A stretch of 64,000 nucleotides of DNA from Alteromonas sp. BMJM2 (GCF_027257845.1 NZ_JAPVOT010000001.1:372001-436000); one strand, 5' to 3'. Shown: positions 54,399 to 64,000, counted from the first letter of the stretch. Notes: generated by a model from the sequence alone, not told the origin. Program-made: numbers and translations.

Positions 54399-54686
54399 CC
54401 CTAAGGGCGTGTTGATTTTTGTTGTACGAGTTTTGGGCTAAATTGAAGCATTTCAATCGCGAAACAGTCCTGTAGGCCTAGTGGGCTAAGTCAAAGGGCC
54501 CAAATAAAAAAAGCGTCGACAAAGAGTAAAATGCTTCCATAACGCCCCCTTCGGGCAGCGCCTGTGAGCTATTTACCCTGCGTTGAATGGTTTCGATTTA
54601 GCCTGCTAGACCTTCAACCATTCGCCTTGTTTAAATAGCTCACAGACCGCTGCAAAAATGTACAGCAAAGATCAACACGCCCTAGG
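54399..54686. mobile_element. MITE-like hairpin element between rnfE and nth
   Basis: Inverted ends GGGCGTGTTGAT (54405-54416) and ATCAACACGCCC (54671-54682) match perfectly, and the match extends inward to 21 of 23 bases. Between them lie a nested structure: CTGTGAGCTATTTA with TAAATAGCTCACAG (54562-54575, 54632-54645) and GAATGGTT with AACCATTC (54585-54592, 54616-54623). CTA flanks both sides, compatible with a short target duplication. There is no ORF. A solo end occurs at 47227-47249. This is a nonautonomous repeat, probably mobilised by a transposase elsewhere. Confidence 0.65.
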
Positions 54687-54702
54687 AACGGTCCGCTAAT
54701 GG

Positions 54703-55395
54703 CTATGTTTCTGCAGTAATTCTCACCCGTTCAGCTTTCGCTTTCGGTGTTGTGTCTTTTTCTGCGAGTTTCGTATCTATCATGTTTTTTACCGCGATTA
54801 ATAGCCCCATCGCTAAAAACGCGCCGGGTGGCAAAATGGCCAGTAAAAAAGGGCTGTCCGTTTCAAACAGCGTGATTGCCCAGTTTTGTGCGACCTCACC
54901 GAATAGCCTATCGGCACCGGTAAACAAGGTACCCGCCCCTAAAATTTCCCTGAGACCGCCTAAAATCACGAGAACTGCGGTGAATCCAAGTCCCATCATC
55001 ACGCCGTCGTAGGCCGAGGCGAGAGGTTGATTCTTGGAAGCAAATGCTTCTGCGCGACCAATGATGGCGCAGTTAGTAACAATGAGAGGGATGAATATTC
55101 CCAGTGCCAAATACAGATCGTAGGTGTAGGCGTTCATTAGTAGCTGAACAATAGTAACAAATGAGGCGATGATCATAACGAATACGGGAATACGGATTTC
55201 GTTACGCACAATATTACGCACAAGCGACACAGTAACGTTGCTGCCGATAAGAACAAGCATGGTCGCCAAACCTAGCCCTAACCCGTTTATAAAGGTAGAG
55301 GTGACTGCAAGTAATGGACATAGTCCGAGAAGCTGGACTAAGGCTGGATTATTCTTCCATAGCCCTTGAAGCGATAAGTCGCGAAAATCTGTCAT
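54703..55395 (-). CDS. rnfE: Rnf/Rsx electron-transport complex subunit E
   Basis: A 230-residue membrane subunit of the Rnf (RsxE) complex with six hydrophobic segments. It includes [17 protein letters not shown] at the N-terminus and [14 protein letters not shown], whose Cys belongs to the RnfA/RnfE cysteine pair that binds an iron-sulfur cluster within the membrane. It is a paralog of RnfA. Its start overlaps the rnfG stop by four bases, so translation is coupled. Confidence 0.96.
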   Translation of the reverse strand: MTDFRDLSLQGLWKNNPALVQLLGLCPLLAVTSTFINGLGLGLATMLVLIGSNVTVSLVRNIVRNEIRIPVFVMIIASFVTIVQLLMNAYTYDLYLALGIFIPLIVTNCAIIGRAEAFASKNQPLASAYDGVMMGLGFTAVLVILGGLREILGAGTLFTGADRLFGEVAQNWAITLFETDSPFLLAILPPGAFLAMGLLIAVKNMIDTKLAEKDTTPKAKAERVRITAET

Positions 55396-56072
55396 AATGG
55401 CTGCTCCTGACTGTCGGCATCTATATCAGTACCCACTTGGCATTGATTGGGGGCGTCAAATAAACGAGTCTGATTTTCTTCTACATAAATTAGTGCATTT
55501 TTAACTGCATTAACCACCGCTCGTGGAGTGATCGTTGCCCCTGTGAATTGGTCGAATTCACCGCCGTCTTTTTTCACCTGCCAAGGCGCGAGGTTTTCAC
55601 TAGAAAACTCTTTTCCTGCGAATGATGTTATCCAGTCGCTAATGGCGAGCTCTACTTTATCACCAAGCCCTGGGGTCTCTTTATGTTCAACAACGCGAAC
55701 GCCCAATACATTGAGCTGAATATCTACGCCAATAACCATGTCGATGTTACCGCTATACCCATTAGGGGCTGTGGCTTGTACAACTAGCCCACTGGGTTGA
55801 CCGTTTAGGCGCGCTCGATATACAGCATGATTGCCTGGACCAAGGGCCGGTGAATCGATAACAGTACAGTCGGCGTAGAGCGGGTTGGTGTGCAGTGAAC
55901 TTGGCACCACTTCGTTAAGAACACTCAGAAGTTTGCGTCTTTTTTGTTCTTCAATAGTATCTTTTGTACCGAAAAAGGTAACGGCGATAAGCGCAGTTGT
56001 CACAATCGCGAAGCTACCTAACATTACACCGTTTTTAATCAGGCTATCTTTTATCATGTTATTTAGGGCCAT
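55392..56072 (-). CDS. rnfG: Rnf/Rsx electron-transport complex subunit G
   Basis: A 226-residue periplasmic flavoprotein with an N-terminal membrane helix (about residues 16-36). The covalent FMN-attachment motif is [11 protein letters not shown] near residue 180 (Thr binds FMN through phosphate). The partner subunit is RnfD. It overlaps rnfD by one base and rnfE by four. Confidence 0.95.
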   Translation of the reverse strand: MALNNMIKDSLIKNGVMLGSFAIVTTALIAVTFFGTKDTIEEQKRRKLLSVLNEVVPSSLHTNPLYADCTVIDSPALGPGNHAVYRARLNGQPSGLVVQATAPNGYSGNIDMVIGVDIQLNVLGVRVVEHKETPGLGDKVELAISDWITSFAGKEFSSENLAPWQVKKDGGEFDQFTGATITPRAVVNAVKNALIYVEENQTRLFDAPNQCQVGTDIDADSQEQPL

Positions 56073-57175
56073 TACTTTGCCCTCATCTTACTGCTGACAT
56101 TTTTGCCATAAACTCGTGGGCGTGTGTAGTAGTCAATTAATGGCACTGCCATGTTCATGATAATGACTGCAAACGCTACAGCGTCGGGATAACCACCGAA
56201 CACACGAATAACGACAACCCAAAACCCGATGGCTGCACCAAAAATGAGGCGGCCCCTTGGGGTAGTGGATGCCGACACGGGGTCGGTGGCAATGAAAAAT
56301 GCTCCAACGATTACAGCGCCATTAAGCAAATGAAACAGAGGTGAAGCGTAAAGATCGCCATTCACTAAGTGCAGTAACGCTGCGCAAACAAACACACTGA
56401 TTACCATGCTGCCAGGAATATGCCAGCTAATTACGCGGGTTTTCACTAAAGCCAGACCGCCAAGTAGATAAGCTAGACTAACCCAGCCCCATCCAGCGCC
56501 TGCTGCATCAAAAAAACTGCCATCGAAAGTGGGTTTGGCTAATGACTCTGAGTAGGTGAGGCCTTGTGTAAGATCGGTTTTTAACGTGTCCAACGGCGTG
56601 GCCATAGTGACTCCGTCAACCATGGATGCGCCGCCGGCTAGCGTTTTTAGTTGAGTTACGTCGTAGCCGCTTGTGGTAAATCCGGTGAAAATAAGCGATG
56701 CTGAGTCGAGAAAGCTAGGCGTAATGGCGGCGTGTGTGGTTACTGGAAGCCATACACTCATCGCTGCCGGAAAAGAGATTAGTAGCACCACGTAAGCTAT
56801 CATAGCGGGATTGAAAATATTAAAACCAAGCCCGCCATAGACTTGTTTTGCAACGGCGATGGCAAAAAACACCCCAATAATTGTCATCCACCAAGGCAGG
56901 GTAGGCGGAATACTGATTGCAATAAGCAGGCCCGTTAGCACCGCACTATAGTCAGTTAGTGTTCTCTCAATCGGGCGGTTTCGCAAATACAATATCACGC
57001 CTTCAAATATGAGCGCACTAGCCACAGCGATTACCGCTTGAATAAGCATGCCCCAGCCAAAAAACCACGACTGCGCTATCATGCCAGGGATCATGGCATA
57101 AATGACGATGCGCATGACCTGGCCCGTATCTCGTTTTACGCGCTGATGTGGTGAGCTTGATAAACTTAATTTCAT
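56072..57175 (-). CDS. rnfD: Rnf/Rsx electron-transport complex subunit D
   Basis: A 367-residue integral membrane protein with about nine hydrophobic segments, homologous to NqrB. It carries the FMN-site region [11 protein letters not shown] near residue 195, and the conserved [20 protein letters not shown] segment. Its start overlaps the rnfC stop by four bases. Together with RnfA and RnfE it forms the membrane core. Confidence 0.96.
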   Translation of the reverse strand: MKLSLSSSPHQRVKRDTGQVMRIVIYAMIPGMIAQSWFFGWGMLIQAVIAVASALIFEGVILYLRNRPIERTLTDYSAVLTGLLIAISIPPTLPWWMTIIGVFFAIAVAKQVYGGLGFNIFNPAMIAYVVLLISFPAAMSVWLPVTTHAAITPSFLDSASLIFTGFTTSGYDVTQLKTLAGGASMVDGVTMATPLDTLKTDLTQGLTYSESLAKPTFDGSFFDAAGAGWGWVSLAYLLGGLALVKTRVISWHIPGSMVISVFVCAALLHLVNGDLYASPLFHLLNGAVIVGAFFIATDPVSASTTPRGRLIFGAAIGFWVVVIRVFGGYPDAVAFAVIIMNMAVPLIDYYTRPRVYGKNVSSKMRAK

Positions 57176-59583
57176 TTTGACTCTTTCTCTTTATCAATTG
57201 CTGCTTTTTTTGCCTTGGCCTTTGCTACCGCAGCTGCAATTCGCGCTTTTTTTGCATCTTCGCCACTGTTGGCATTTGCGGAACTCTTAGCATCTGAAGC
57301 ACTTTGCTCTTGCGAACCCGTGTCTCCATGATGACTAGGCGTGTTAATGATTTCGTTGTTAGATACCTTAGCCGCCTTCTTGCTATCTTTGGTGCTGATA
57401 TGGCTGTTATTGCTTTTTTCACCACGGTTATCGCCTTGCGCTAAACTGGCTTTTTTCGCTTTTGCCTTAGCCACAGCAGCTGCAATACGTGCTTTCTTCT
57501 CATCAGCTTCACTTAAAGGCGTATCATTTACCCCAGTGTCACCCGAGGTGCTATCACGTTCCGCTCTTTTAGCGGGCTTAGCTTCAGAAGTCTTAGCGTC
57601 AGAAGCTAAGGAAGCATCGCTAGTTGGCGCAGAAGCCTGTTGAGCTGCTTTTTTGGCTTTCGCTCTAGCAATGGCCGCAGCAACCTTTGCTTTTTTATCA
57701 TCAATATCCGTTGCGCCCGCATCAGTTTCAGCAGTGTTGTTGCTATTACTGTCACTTGAAATTTCGCTCTTTGGCTTTGTTGCTGCAGTGGGGTTGTTCG
57801 AAGCGTCTGCCCCCCGAGCTTCCTTCTTTGCTTTTGCTCTGGCAATTGCTGCCGCGACTTGCGCCTTTTTATCGCTACCAGATCCACCGCTTGAATTGCC
57901 GCTTGATTTAACGCTTGAATCGATGGCTGTTACCGGTGCGCTCTCTTGCGTCTTAGCATCAGGTTGGGTTTGATTACTGACATTGCTTTGTAAGGCTGCT
58001 TTTTTAGCTTTAGCTCGGGCAAGTGCCGCCGCCACTTTGTCTTTGGTGTCACTCGCCGGTTGTGCTGGTACGTCAGTGTTTGCCGGTTTAGCTTGATTTG
58101 CTGCTAGTCGCGCCTCTTTTGCTCTGCGATGCTTTTCTTCTCTTTCGCGTTTTTCACGCTCTAGGCGCTCATTTCTTGCCTCAAAACGTTGCTTGGCTTT
58201 TTCAGCTTTGTTCTTTTCGTCTCGTTGAGTGCGAATATCAGCTTTAGCCTGTCTGTAATAGTGTACTAGTGGAATTTCACTAGGGCACACATATGCGCAT
58301 GCGCCGCATTCTATACAGTCGAATAAATCGTATTCCTCAGCCTTATCATATTCTTTGGCTTTTGCATGCCAGAACATTTGCTGAGGAAGTAAAGACGCTG
58401 GACAGGCATCGGCACAAGCGCTGCATCTAATACAAGGGCGCTCTGCATTATCATCCACCAATTCTTTTTTGCTTGGTACAAGCAGGCAGTTGGTTGTTTT
58501 TACAATCGGAATGCTGGCGTCTGAGAGTGTGAACCCCATCATAGGGCCGCCCATAACCACTTTCGGTGCTTTTTGTTTTTTTGGATTGTACTTGGCTTGT
58601 TCAAGTAAATGTGCAACAGGCGTTCCAATAAGAGCCCTGAAGTTCCCTGGTTGTTTAACGGCTTCTCCCGTTACCGTGACTATTCGCTCCACAAGGGGCT
58701 TACCTTGCAAGATGGCGTCAGCAACCGCATAGCATGTACCAACGTTAAACATTACCACGCCAATGTCGACAGGTAATCCGTCGCGAGGAACTTCTCTTCC
58801 TGTCAGTACTTGAATAAGCTGCTTTTCACCGCCTGCAGGATATTTGGTTTCCACACTAACAACGCGGTATGCATCTTTATCTTGGCAGGCAATGTTTAAT
58901 GCCTGCAGTGCTTCCGGCTTGTTGTCTTCTATCGCGACAATGATCGCCTTGGGATTAATTAAATGAGCTAATATGTCAAGCCCTTGCCTAATTTGCCAGG
59001 CATGTTCTCTCATCAGTCGGTCATCGGATGTAATATAGGGCTCACACTCAATGCCATTTAGCACCAAAAACTCTATAGGTTTCGATGTTGATGTTTTTAT
59101 ATGTGTTGGAAACCCTGCGCCGCCCATTCCAGAAATACCGGCTTGGCAGATATGGTTTATTAATTCGTTTTTATTGACGTCGGTGTAATTGGGAATAGGA
59201 CTTAAATCGCACCATGTATCATTTCCATCAGGTTTCAATGTGATACACATCTCAGTTAACCCACTGGGGTGGGCAACTACATGTGGTGCAATAGAAATGA
59301 TTTCGCCAGATGTGGGCGCGTGCACAGGCACCGCAAACGGCGTTGCGCTTTGCGACAGTATTTGCCCTTTTTGCACCTTATCACCCACTTCAACGCAGCA
59401 CGCGCCATCAGAGCCAATATGCTGGCGCATAGGAACAATAAGGTGCGCTGGTAAAGAGGGCACTTGTATCGTCGTTGTATTGGATAGCGACTTTTTATCG
59501 TCGGGATGTACGCCACCTGGAAACGAATACAACTTGTTGTTGTTCAGTGTTTCAATAATGGAATCAAAGCTTGGAGATAACAC
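57172..59583 (-). CDS. rnfC: Rnf/Rsx electron-transport complex subunit C with long repeat tail
   Basis: An 803-residue peripheral subunit that accepts electrons at the cytoplasmic face. Residues 1-440 are the conserved part: flavin/NADH-binding [15 protein letters not shown] and two [4Fe-4S] motifs, [12 protein letters not shown] (about 388-399) and [12 protein letters not shown] (about 427-438). From about residue 450 a charged coiled-coil stretch leads to a tail with five spaced copies of an Ala/Lys-rich unit ([14 protein letters not shown] type). Such tails vary among gammaproteobacterial RnfC proteins. It lies two bases after rnfB. Confidence 0.95.
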   Translation of the reverse strand: MLSPSFDSIIETLNNNKLYSFPGGVHPDDKKSLSNTTTIQVPSLPAHLIVPMRQHIGSDGACCVEVGDKVQKGQILSQSATPFAVPVHAPTSGEIISIAPHVVAHPSGLTEMCITLKPDGNDTWCDLSPIPNYTDVNKNELINHICQAGISGMGGAGFPTHIKTSTSKPIEFLVLNGIECEPYITSDDRLMREHAWQIRQGLDILAHLINPKAIIVAIEDNKPEALQALNIACQDKDAYRVVSVETKYPAGGEKQLIQVLTGREVPRDGLPVDIGVVMFNVGTCYAVADAILQGKPLVERIVTVTGEAVKQPGNFRALIGTPVAHLLEQAKYNPKKQKAPKVVMGGPMMGFTLSDASIPIVKTTNCLLVPSKKELVDDNAERPCIRCSACADACPASLLPQQMFWHAKAKEYDKAEEYDLFDCIECGACAYVCPSEIPLVHYYRQAKADIRTQRDEKNKAEKAKQRFEARNERLEREKREREEKHRRAKEARLAANQAKPANTDVPAQPASDTKDKVAAALARAKAKKAALQSNVSNQTQPDAKTQESAPVTAIDSSVKSSGNSSGGSGSDKKAQVAAAIARAKAKKEARGADASNNPTAATKPKSEISSDSNSNNTAETDAGATDIDDKKAKVAAAIARAKAKKAAQQASAPTSDASLASDAKTSEAKPAKRAERDSTSGDTGVNDTPLSEADEKKARIAAAVAKAKAKKASLAQGDNRGEKSNNSHISTKDSKKAAKVSNNEIINTPSHHGDTGSQEQSASDAKSSANANSGEDAKKARIAAAVAKAKAKKAAIDKEKESK
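57185..58060 (-). repeat. Coding repeats in the RnfC tail
   Basis: Five units of about 20 codons, each encoding K(V/I)AAA(L/I/V)A(R/K)AKAKK, are centred near 58020, 57845, 57675, 57475 and 57225. They are separated by Ser/Asn/Asp-rich linkers of 35-60 residues. The linkers are not repetitive. Confidence 0.85.
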
Positions 59584-59585
59584 GA

Positions 59586-60155
59586 TTAAGACACCATTTT
59601 TATTGGAATGTCACCTTTCGGTGATGAAGAAAAATCCCAGTTCCAGGTGGACGTTGTTTGAACCAATGGAACCATATCAATGCAGTCTACGGGGCAGGGA
59701 TCAACGCATAAGTCGCAACCGGTACACTCATCGACAATAACGGTGTGCATATGCTTAGCAGCCCCCAAAATAGCGTCTACTGGACAGGCCTGAATGCATT
59801 TTGTACATCCAATACATTCGTCTTCGCGAATGAACGCTACCTTTTTTGTATCTTCTTCACCGTGAGCAGCATCAAGGGGCTTAGCTTCAACACCCATTAA
59901 ATCCGCAAGCTTTTTAATTGTTGATTCACCACCAGGAGGACACTTATTAATATCATCCCCGTTAGCGATGGCTTCAGCATAGGGTTTACATCCTGGGTAG
60001 CCGCATTGACCGCATTGCGTTTGAGGCAGAACTTCGTCAATTTGCTCTACAAGTGGGTCGCCTTCAACATGAAAACGAATACTGGCGTAGCCAAGAATCA
60101 GGCCAAAGATAACGGCGAGAACACCAATGGTAATAACAGCAAATGAAATAGACAT
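59586..60155 (-). CDS. rnfB: Rnf/Rsx electron-transport complex subunit B
   Basis: A 189-residue iron-sulfur subunit anchored by one N-terminal helix (about residues 5-25). The first cluster site is [16 protein letters not shown] with the fourth Cys in KCPPGG. Two ferredoxin-type [4Fe-4S] motifs follow, [14 protein letters not shown] and [14 protein letters not shown]. It shares one base with rnfA at its start. Confidence 0.97.
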   Translation of the reverse strand: MSISFAVITIGVLAVIFGLILGYASIRFHVEGDPLVEQIDEVLPQTQCGQCGYPGCKPYAEAIANGDDINKCPPGGESTIKKLADLMGVEAKPLDAAHGEEDTKKVAFIREDECIGCTKCIQACPVDAILGAAKHMHTVIVDECTGCDLCVDPCPVDCIDMVPLVQTTSTWNWDFSSSPKGDIPIKMVS

Positions 60156-60736
60156 TACACTTTCACCAATCCGCTGAACCCCATAAAGGCGAGGGACATT
60201 AAACCTGCTGTTATCATTGCAATGGAGGCTCCTTTAAAAGAAACGGGCACATCTGCGGCCGCAAGGCGCTCTCGCATTGCGGCAAATAAAATGAGTACTA
60301 ATGAAAAGCCAAGAGCTGCGCCGAACCCATAAATAAGGCTCTGCATAAAGTTGTGCTGTTCCGTTAGGTTGAGTAACGCCACGCCAAGCACTGCGCAGTT
60401 AGTGGTGATAAGAGGGAGAAAAATACCCAATAGCCTATAAAGCGTTGGGCTCGTTTTGTGCACTACCATTTCGGTAAATTGAACCACTACTGCAATGACT
60501 AAAATAAAGGCAAGGGTGCGAAGATAACTTAGCCCAAGGGGAGCCAATAAATAGGTCTCAACGAGATAGCTTGAAGCAGAGGCTAGTGTAAGCACAAATG
60601 TGGTAGCCATAGACATGCCCATAGCGGTTTCGAGCTTGCCTGATACGCCCATAAAAGGACATAAACCTAAAAACTTCACCAATACGAAGTTGTTTACCAA
60701 TACTGTGCCAATCAATAGCAGTAAAAAATCAGTCAT
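60155..60736 (-). CDS. rnfA: Rnf/Rsx electron-transport complex subunit A
   Basis: A 193-residue membrane protein with six hydrophobic segments, first gene of the rnfABCDGE operon. The N-terminus [20 protein letters not shown] and the [14 protein letters not shown] motif (with the membrane-cluster Cys) are standard, as is the [12 protein letters not shown] stretch. In E. coli the complex keeps SoxR reduced. In marine bacteria it is also used to exchange electrons between NADH and ferredoxin at the expense of an ion gradient. Confidence 0.97.
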   Translation of the reverse strand: MTDFLLLLIGTVLVNNFVLVKFLGLCPFMGVSGKLETAMGMSMATTFVLTLASASSYLVETYLLAPLGLSYLRTLAFILVIAVVVQFTEMVVHKTSPTLYRLLGIFLPLITTNCAVLGVALLNLTEQHNFMQSLIYGFGAALGFSLVLILFAAMRERLAAADVPVSFKGASIAMITAGLMSLAFMGFSGLVKV

Positions 60737-60997
60737 GAAAAACCCAAATGAAATGCCAAAAATAGACCTAAATGAAAGAGGGAGGTCCTTGACAGAATTT
60801 ATGCGAGCTCAGGTCGCAAATAAATAAGACAAAATAGCAGCACTATTATCGCTTTTTACAACCGGTTTAACAACTTGATTGAATTAGGGTAATTTAATAA
60901 ATTTTGGATCTAGAGGAGAAAACTGTAAAGAGATATCAAACTAGAAGGGGCTTTTGTAGAACAATGCTTTTAAATGTAGAGATGTGAGCCAATCAAG

Positions 60998-61074
60998 TGG
61001 CTCCCCCTCCCCGACTCGAACGGGGGACCTGCGGATTAACAGTCCGTCGCTCTAACCAACTGAGCTAAGGGGGA
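60998..61074 (-). tRNA. tRNA-Asn(GTT)
   Basis: A 77-base cloverleaf on the minus strand, with encoded CCA. The acceptor TCCCCCT pairs with AGGGGGA, the D-arm reads AGCTCAGTTGGTTAGAGC, the anticodon GTT lies in ACTGTTAAT, and the T-arm is GTTCGAGTC. The discriminator is G. Confidence 0.97.
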
Positions 61075-61100
61075 ATTGACACTTAATTTACTGCTGAAGT

Positions 61101-61177
61101 TGGCTCCCCCTCCCCGATTCGAACGGGGGACCTGCGGATTAACAGTCCGTCGCTCTAACCAACTGAGCTAAGGGGGA
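61101..61177 (-). tRNA. tRNA-Asn(GTT), second copy
   Basis: Identical to the copy at 60998-61074 apart from one T-loop base (GTTCGAATC instead of GTTCGAGTC). The 26-base spacer suggests one dimeric precursor. Confidence 0.97.
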
Positions 61178-61581
61178 CCTGTGCTTCAACGGGGGCGAAT
61201 ATTAAAGACGTACTTAGTTGCTGTCAACAATATATCTAAAATATTTGCACTGACTGCGCAAAAAATAGCTTTTTAGCGTCTTGGTGGTCAAATAGTCGTC
61301 AACGGTGCGAAATTAATGATTAATTAGTGAACTAAAACAAGAAAATGCTCTTTATTACGTTTTTTCTGTCACGTGGATAACAAAACTAAAATGGCTTGTT
61401 TTTCATATCTCATTACTTGAAATTAGTATAACAAAATAGAATAAAAAAAAGCTTTGATGCTGGTATTGTATACAGTGTTTAATAAAACTGTAACCTGAAC
61501 CTAAGGATTAAAAGGTTAGTCACTACTTACCTTTATTTGCGTTTGAGCTACACGAAATCCCGCCATCTATGGTCTAGCGTT

Positions 61582-61608
61582 AGTTATCCACTAAATCTGT
61601 GGATAACT
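61582..61608. promoter_or_regulatory. Inverted pair of DnaA boxes
   Basis: AGTTATCCAC (61582-61591), spacer of seven, GTGGATAACT (61599-61608). The right arm is contained in TGTGGATAA (61598-61606), an exact consensus box; the left, TTATCCACT, has one mismatch. Confidence 0.75.
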
Positions 61609-62112
61609 ATGTTGATAGATTGATTTGGTAATAATTACAGAAACGATCGTTGCACTTTTGATCTCAATATCCAATGACGCGGCTCTTATTATAAACCTTA
61701 AAAATCAGCGCCTTATGGCATTGTTAACGATCTTATTGTGAGATCCGATGAGATCATGTGGACAAAATTTAGCTTGTGTGTTAATTCAGCGAATGTCTAA
61801 ATGCTATGCAGCTAAATTTATGTTTTATCAAGAGTTGTTACATATGAGTAACAAAATTTACGCTCTGATAAACCTTGTGGTTTTGGTGTGAAACGCTTCA
61901 AAACCCTGTTTTGCCAACATATCGGGCCGCAATTAGTCATTGGTGATAACAGTTATCATAAAAATAGACTAGCTAAATTATAGTGGTTTACTAACAAAGA
62001 TTAATTTTGATGGGTAAATATACATTTCGACCGATTCATACGCGAATTGAGCCCGAATCGAGAAAATAACGTTTATAACTAGTGTTCGGCGTTGGCGTGA
62101 AAAGCCTGATTG

Positions 62113-62162
62113 TAAGTATAAATTTAAACGTAAATGTAAATGCAAGTACAAGTGCAAGTGTA
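62113..62162. repeat. Degenerate 6-bp tandem repeat
   Basis: About eight imperfect copies of GTAAAT/GCAAGT-like hexamers in a row. It has no open frame with coding character. Confidence 0.7.
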
Positions 62163-62525
62163 TCGAGTTCAAGCGCTCGATATTTCAAGCCAGATTTTAT
62201 TAACTTAACCCCTTTTTTAAACCCTTAGCAGTTTACAGCAGCCGTAAGCCATCTCGTGTTCATCGTGTTGGCGTGGTGTAACGGTGTCTACTATTTTACA
62301 CTGTCGAGATGATAGTGACATTATTGAAATCATTCAGTGCTGATAGTCGCAGAGCGTGCAATATGACACTGTCAACGTCATAAGAACACTGTAATTCAAC
62401 CAATAAAACAATGTAATGCAATTAAAAAACAGCGTAATAACTATCATTGTACAAACAATACGTTAATGTGGAATAAGACGTTTACGTACCATTCAACGCT
62501 TTACTTAAATGAAGCAGGAGCATAA

Positions 62526-63929
62526 GTGATAAAAAATCAGTCATCTTCAAAAGCGTCAAATCTTTTAGAGGGAAATATAGCGACCACGTTAAAGCGTATG
62601 ACTATCCCTATGATTTTAGGCATGGTAATGATGATGAGCTTCGGCTTAATTGATACGTTTTTCGTTAGCTTGCTAGGCACTGAGCAGTTGGCAGCCATTA
62701 GCTTCACATTCCCTGTGACCTTCACAGTAATTAGTTTAACAATCGGTCTAGGTATCGGTACCTCCGCAATTATCGGCCGGCTTCAAGGCAGTAAGGAACT
62801 AGAACAATCGAAACTTTATGCCACCGGTTCGTTAATGCTGTCGGCAATGCTAGTTGGCATATTAGCCACCATAGGATTCTTTTCTATAACGCCTGTATTT
62901 TCCTTATTAAACGCCTCTGAAGGGCTAATGCCCTATATTTCCGATTATATGGGACTATGGTATGTATCAAGCATTTTTCTTGCATTACCTATGGTTGGAA
63001 ACAGTGTATTGCGTGCTTGCGGGGATACTAAAACACCGAGCATAGTGATGGCTTCTGTTGGCGGTTTGAACGCATTGTTAGACCCCTTGTTTATTTTTGG
63101 CTTTGGTCCGGTCCCCGCAATGGGAATACAGGGCGCTGCTTTGGCAACATTTATTGCATGGTTTATTGGCGCTGGTTGGATAATTTACCTATTAGCGGTT
63201 CGCCGCAAATTAATGCTGCCCCGTTTGCTGACTCTCGTCGAGTTACGCATCAGCACGAGAGACATTTTGAAGATTGGCTTACCTGCTGCAGGTGCAAATA
63301 TGCTAACACCAATAGCGGGCGGCATAATGACAGCTATTGTGGCGAGTTACGGTGCAGAGGCGGTTGCCGCGTGGGGGGTGGGCAATCGGATGGAGTCTAT
63401 TGCCAATATTGTTGTACTAGCCTTATCAATGACGCTGCCCCCTTTTATCAGTCAGAATGTAGGAGCACTCCAAATCGCAAGGGTGAAGCAAGCCTATGCC
63501 ATTACCTTTAAGTTTGTATTGGTATGGCAACTTTTTATATTTCTAATTATGTGGGCGTTGTCGGGCTGGATAGCACAAGCTTTTGCTCATGAAGCTAAAG
63601 TAGGTAATTTAATACAACTGTTTTTGATGATTGTACCGCTTGGATACGGTATGCAGGGAGTCATTGTCCTTACCAACTCATCGTTAAACGCTATGCATCG
63701 GCCAATGACCGCTCTTGTTCTCAGTGTCATCCGCTTGTTCGTTTTCTTCGTACCCATAAGTGTTTTAGGAAGTTATTTATACGGTCTACAAGGATTATTC
63801 GTCGGCAATGTGATTGCGAATGTGGCGATGGCGGGTTTATCTCTTTTGGTATTTAAAAGAGCCGTAGCACATGCTGTAGCTAAAGAGCGTGCTAGTCCAG
63901 TTGACGCCAACCCAGTTAGTCCACAATAA
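62526..63929 (+). CDS. MATE-family efflux transporter
   Basis: A 467-residue multidrug/toxin extrusion protein with twelve hydrophobic segments in two halves. The start is a GTG at 62526, five bases after AGGAG. Typical text includes TLKRMTIPMILGMVMMMSFGLIDTFFV, GGDTK-like NSVLRACGDTKTPSIVM, and GLNALLDPLFIFGFGP; the second half holds LKIGLPAAGANMLTPI. Substrates would be cationic or aromatic compounds exchanged for sodium or protons. uvrB starts ten bases after its stop. Confidence 0.94.
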   Translation: MIKNQSSSKASNLLEGNIATTLKRMTIPMILGMVMMMSFGLIDTFFVSLLGTEQLAAISFTFPVTFTVISLTIGLGIGTSAIIGRLQGSKELEQSKLYATGSLMLSAMLVGILATIGFFSITPVFSLLNASEGLMPYISDYMGLWYVSSIFLALPMVGNSVLRACGDTKTPSIVMASVGGLNALLDPLFIFGFGPVPAMGIQGAALATFIAWFIGAGWIIYLLAVRRKLMLPRLLTLVELRISTRDILKIGLPAAGANMLTPIAGGIMTAIVASYGAEAVAAWGVGNRMESIANIVVLALSMTLPPFISQNVGALQIARVKQAYAITFKFVLVWQLFIFLIMWALSGWIAQAFAHEAKVGNLIQLFLMIVPLGYGMQGVIVLTNSSLNAMHRPMTALVLSVIRLFVFFVPISVLGSYLYGLQGLFVGNVIANVAMAGLSLLVFKRAVAHAVAKERASPVDANPVSPQ

Positions 63930-63939
63930 AGGTATTGTA

Positions 63940-64000
63940 ATGAGTAGAGGTTTCGAACTTCATTCGAAATATAAACCCGACGGTGATCAGCCCGCTGCAA
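63940..64000 (+). CDS. uvrB: Excinuclease ABC subunit B, 5' end only
   Basis: The first 20 codons, MSRGFELHSKYKPDGDQPAA, match the start of UvrB, the DNA-damage-verifying helicase of nucleotide excision repair (KPSGDQPEA in E. coli). The gene runs off the window. AAAGGT lies seven bases before the ATG. Confidence 0.88.
   Translation, partial: MSRGFELHSKYKPDGDQPAA

Larger units (their letters stand above)
61178..62525. other. 1.35-kb noncoding region with DnaA boxes
   Basis: No gene was found in either strand. Contents: a degenerate DnaA box (61372-61380), a perfect inverted pair of DnaA boxes (61582-61608), five GATC sites between 61645 and 61755, a further DnaA-like TGTGGACAA (61757-61765), a perfect palindrome TGATAACAGTTATCA (61944-61958) and a 6-bp degenerate repeat (62113-62162). 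The region is AT-rich. Confidence 0.7.

Noticed and set aside
57341..57973. Long plus-strand frames opposite the RnfC tail
   Set aside because: They arise from the repetitive Ala/Lys codons of rnfC read backwards (Leu/Phe/Ala-rich), not from genes.
59189..59740. 183-codon open frame on the plus strand across rnfC/rnfB
   Set aside because: It is antisense to two certain genes and its Cys/Ser-rich text is the mirror of their coding sequence.
61178..62525. Chromosomal replication origin
   Set aside because: DnaA boxes and GATC sites are present but none of the usual neighbours (dnaA, dnaN, rpmH, mnmG, mioC) is near, and no array of AT-rich 13-mers was recognised.

Overview
The window looks like a piece of chromosome from a marine gammaproteobacterium of the Alteromonas type. 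This is inferred from gene content and wording of the proteins: E. coli-like housekeeping genes (prfC, argS, prfB-lysS, gshA, aroC, prmB, sodB, grxD, rnt), a Rnf/Rsx electron-transport operon followed by an endonuclease III gene, a MotY sodium-motor stator gene next to rnt, and three large TonB-dependent receptors. No database search was possible. No insertion sequence, prophage or CRISPR array was seen.

Layout. 1-7.7 kb: a minus-strand TonB receptor, then prfC, argS and an FMN reductase. 7.9-8.4 kb: a small double-glycine (microcin-like) precursor followed by a 55-residue membrane protein. 8.6-16 kb: DUF2891 protein, PLP enzyme, secreted endonuclease/exonuclease/phosphatase-family protein, Cys-rich lipoprotein, DUF2177 protein, and a fatty-acid desaturase with its own ferredoxin reductase. 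16.3-21.6 kb: prfB with a programmed frameshift, lysS, then a minus-strand run of Hpt protein, pseudouridine synthase and ketopantoate reductase. 21.9-31.9 kb: M16 protease, gshA, an SLT lipoprotein, a regulatory intergenic region (candidate Fur-repressed sRNA, two FNR boxes, a 40-residue membrane protein), smrB, prmB, aroC, an MFS carrier.

32-37.3 kb: a cluster with a zinc metallopeptidase, an Anbu-type proteasome-like hydrolase, a circularly permuted ATP-grasp enzyme and an alpha-E protein, followed by a wrecked spoVR. 37.4-38.8 kb: sodB and grxD. 39.1-46.8 kb: a FecI/FecR pair sandwiched between two paralogous TonB receptors, only the second of which carries the STN signalling domain. 46.9-51.6 kb: bfd with a Fur box, rnt, motY with a sigma-28 promoter, glpQ, gloA and a cold-shock gene. 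52-60.7 kb: M28 peptidase, a cluster-less endonuclease III, a MITE-like element, and rnfABCDGE. 61-64 kb: two tRNA-Asn genes, a 1.3-kb noncoding stretch with DnaA boxes and GATC sites, a MATE pump and the start of uvrB.

Themes. Iron and redox control recur (Fur-type sites at the sRNA and bfd, sodB, grxD, FecIR, Rnf, FNR boxes). Short imperfect tandem repeats of 13-18 bp sit at many gene borders and even inside coding regions, which seems to be a signature of this genome. The best candidates for undescribed biology are the orphan microcin pair, the Fur-controlled sRNA, the DnaA-box island near uvrB and the hairpin-rich element between rnfE and nth.
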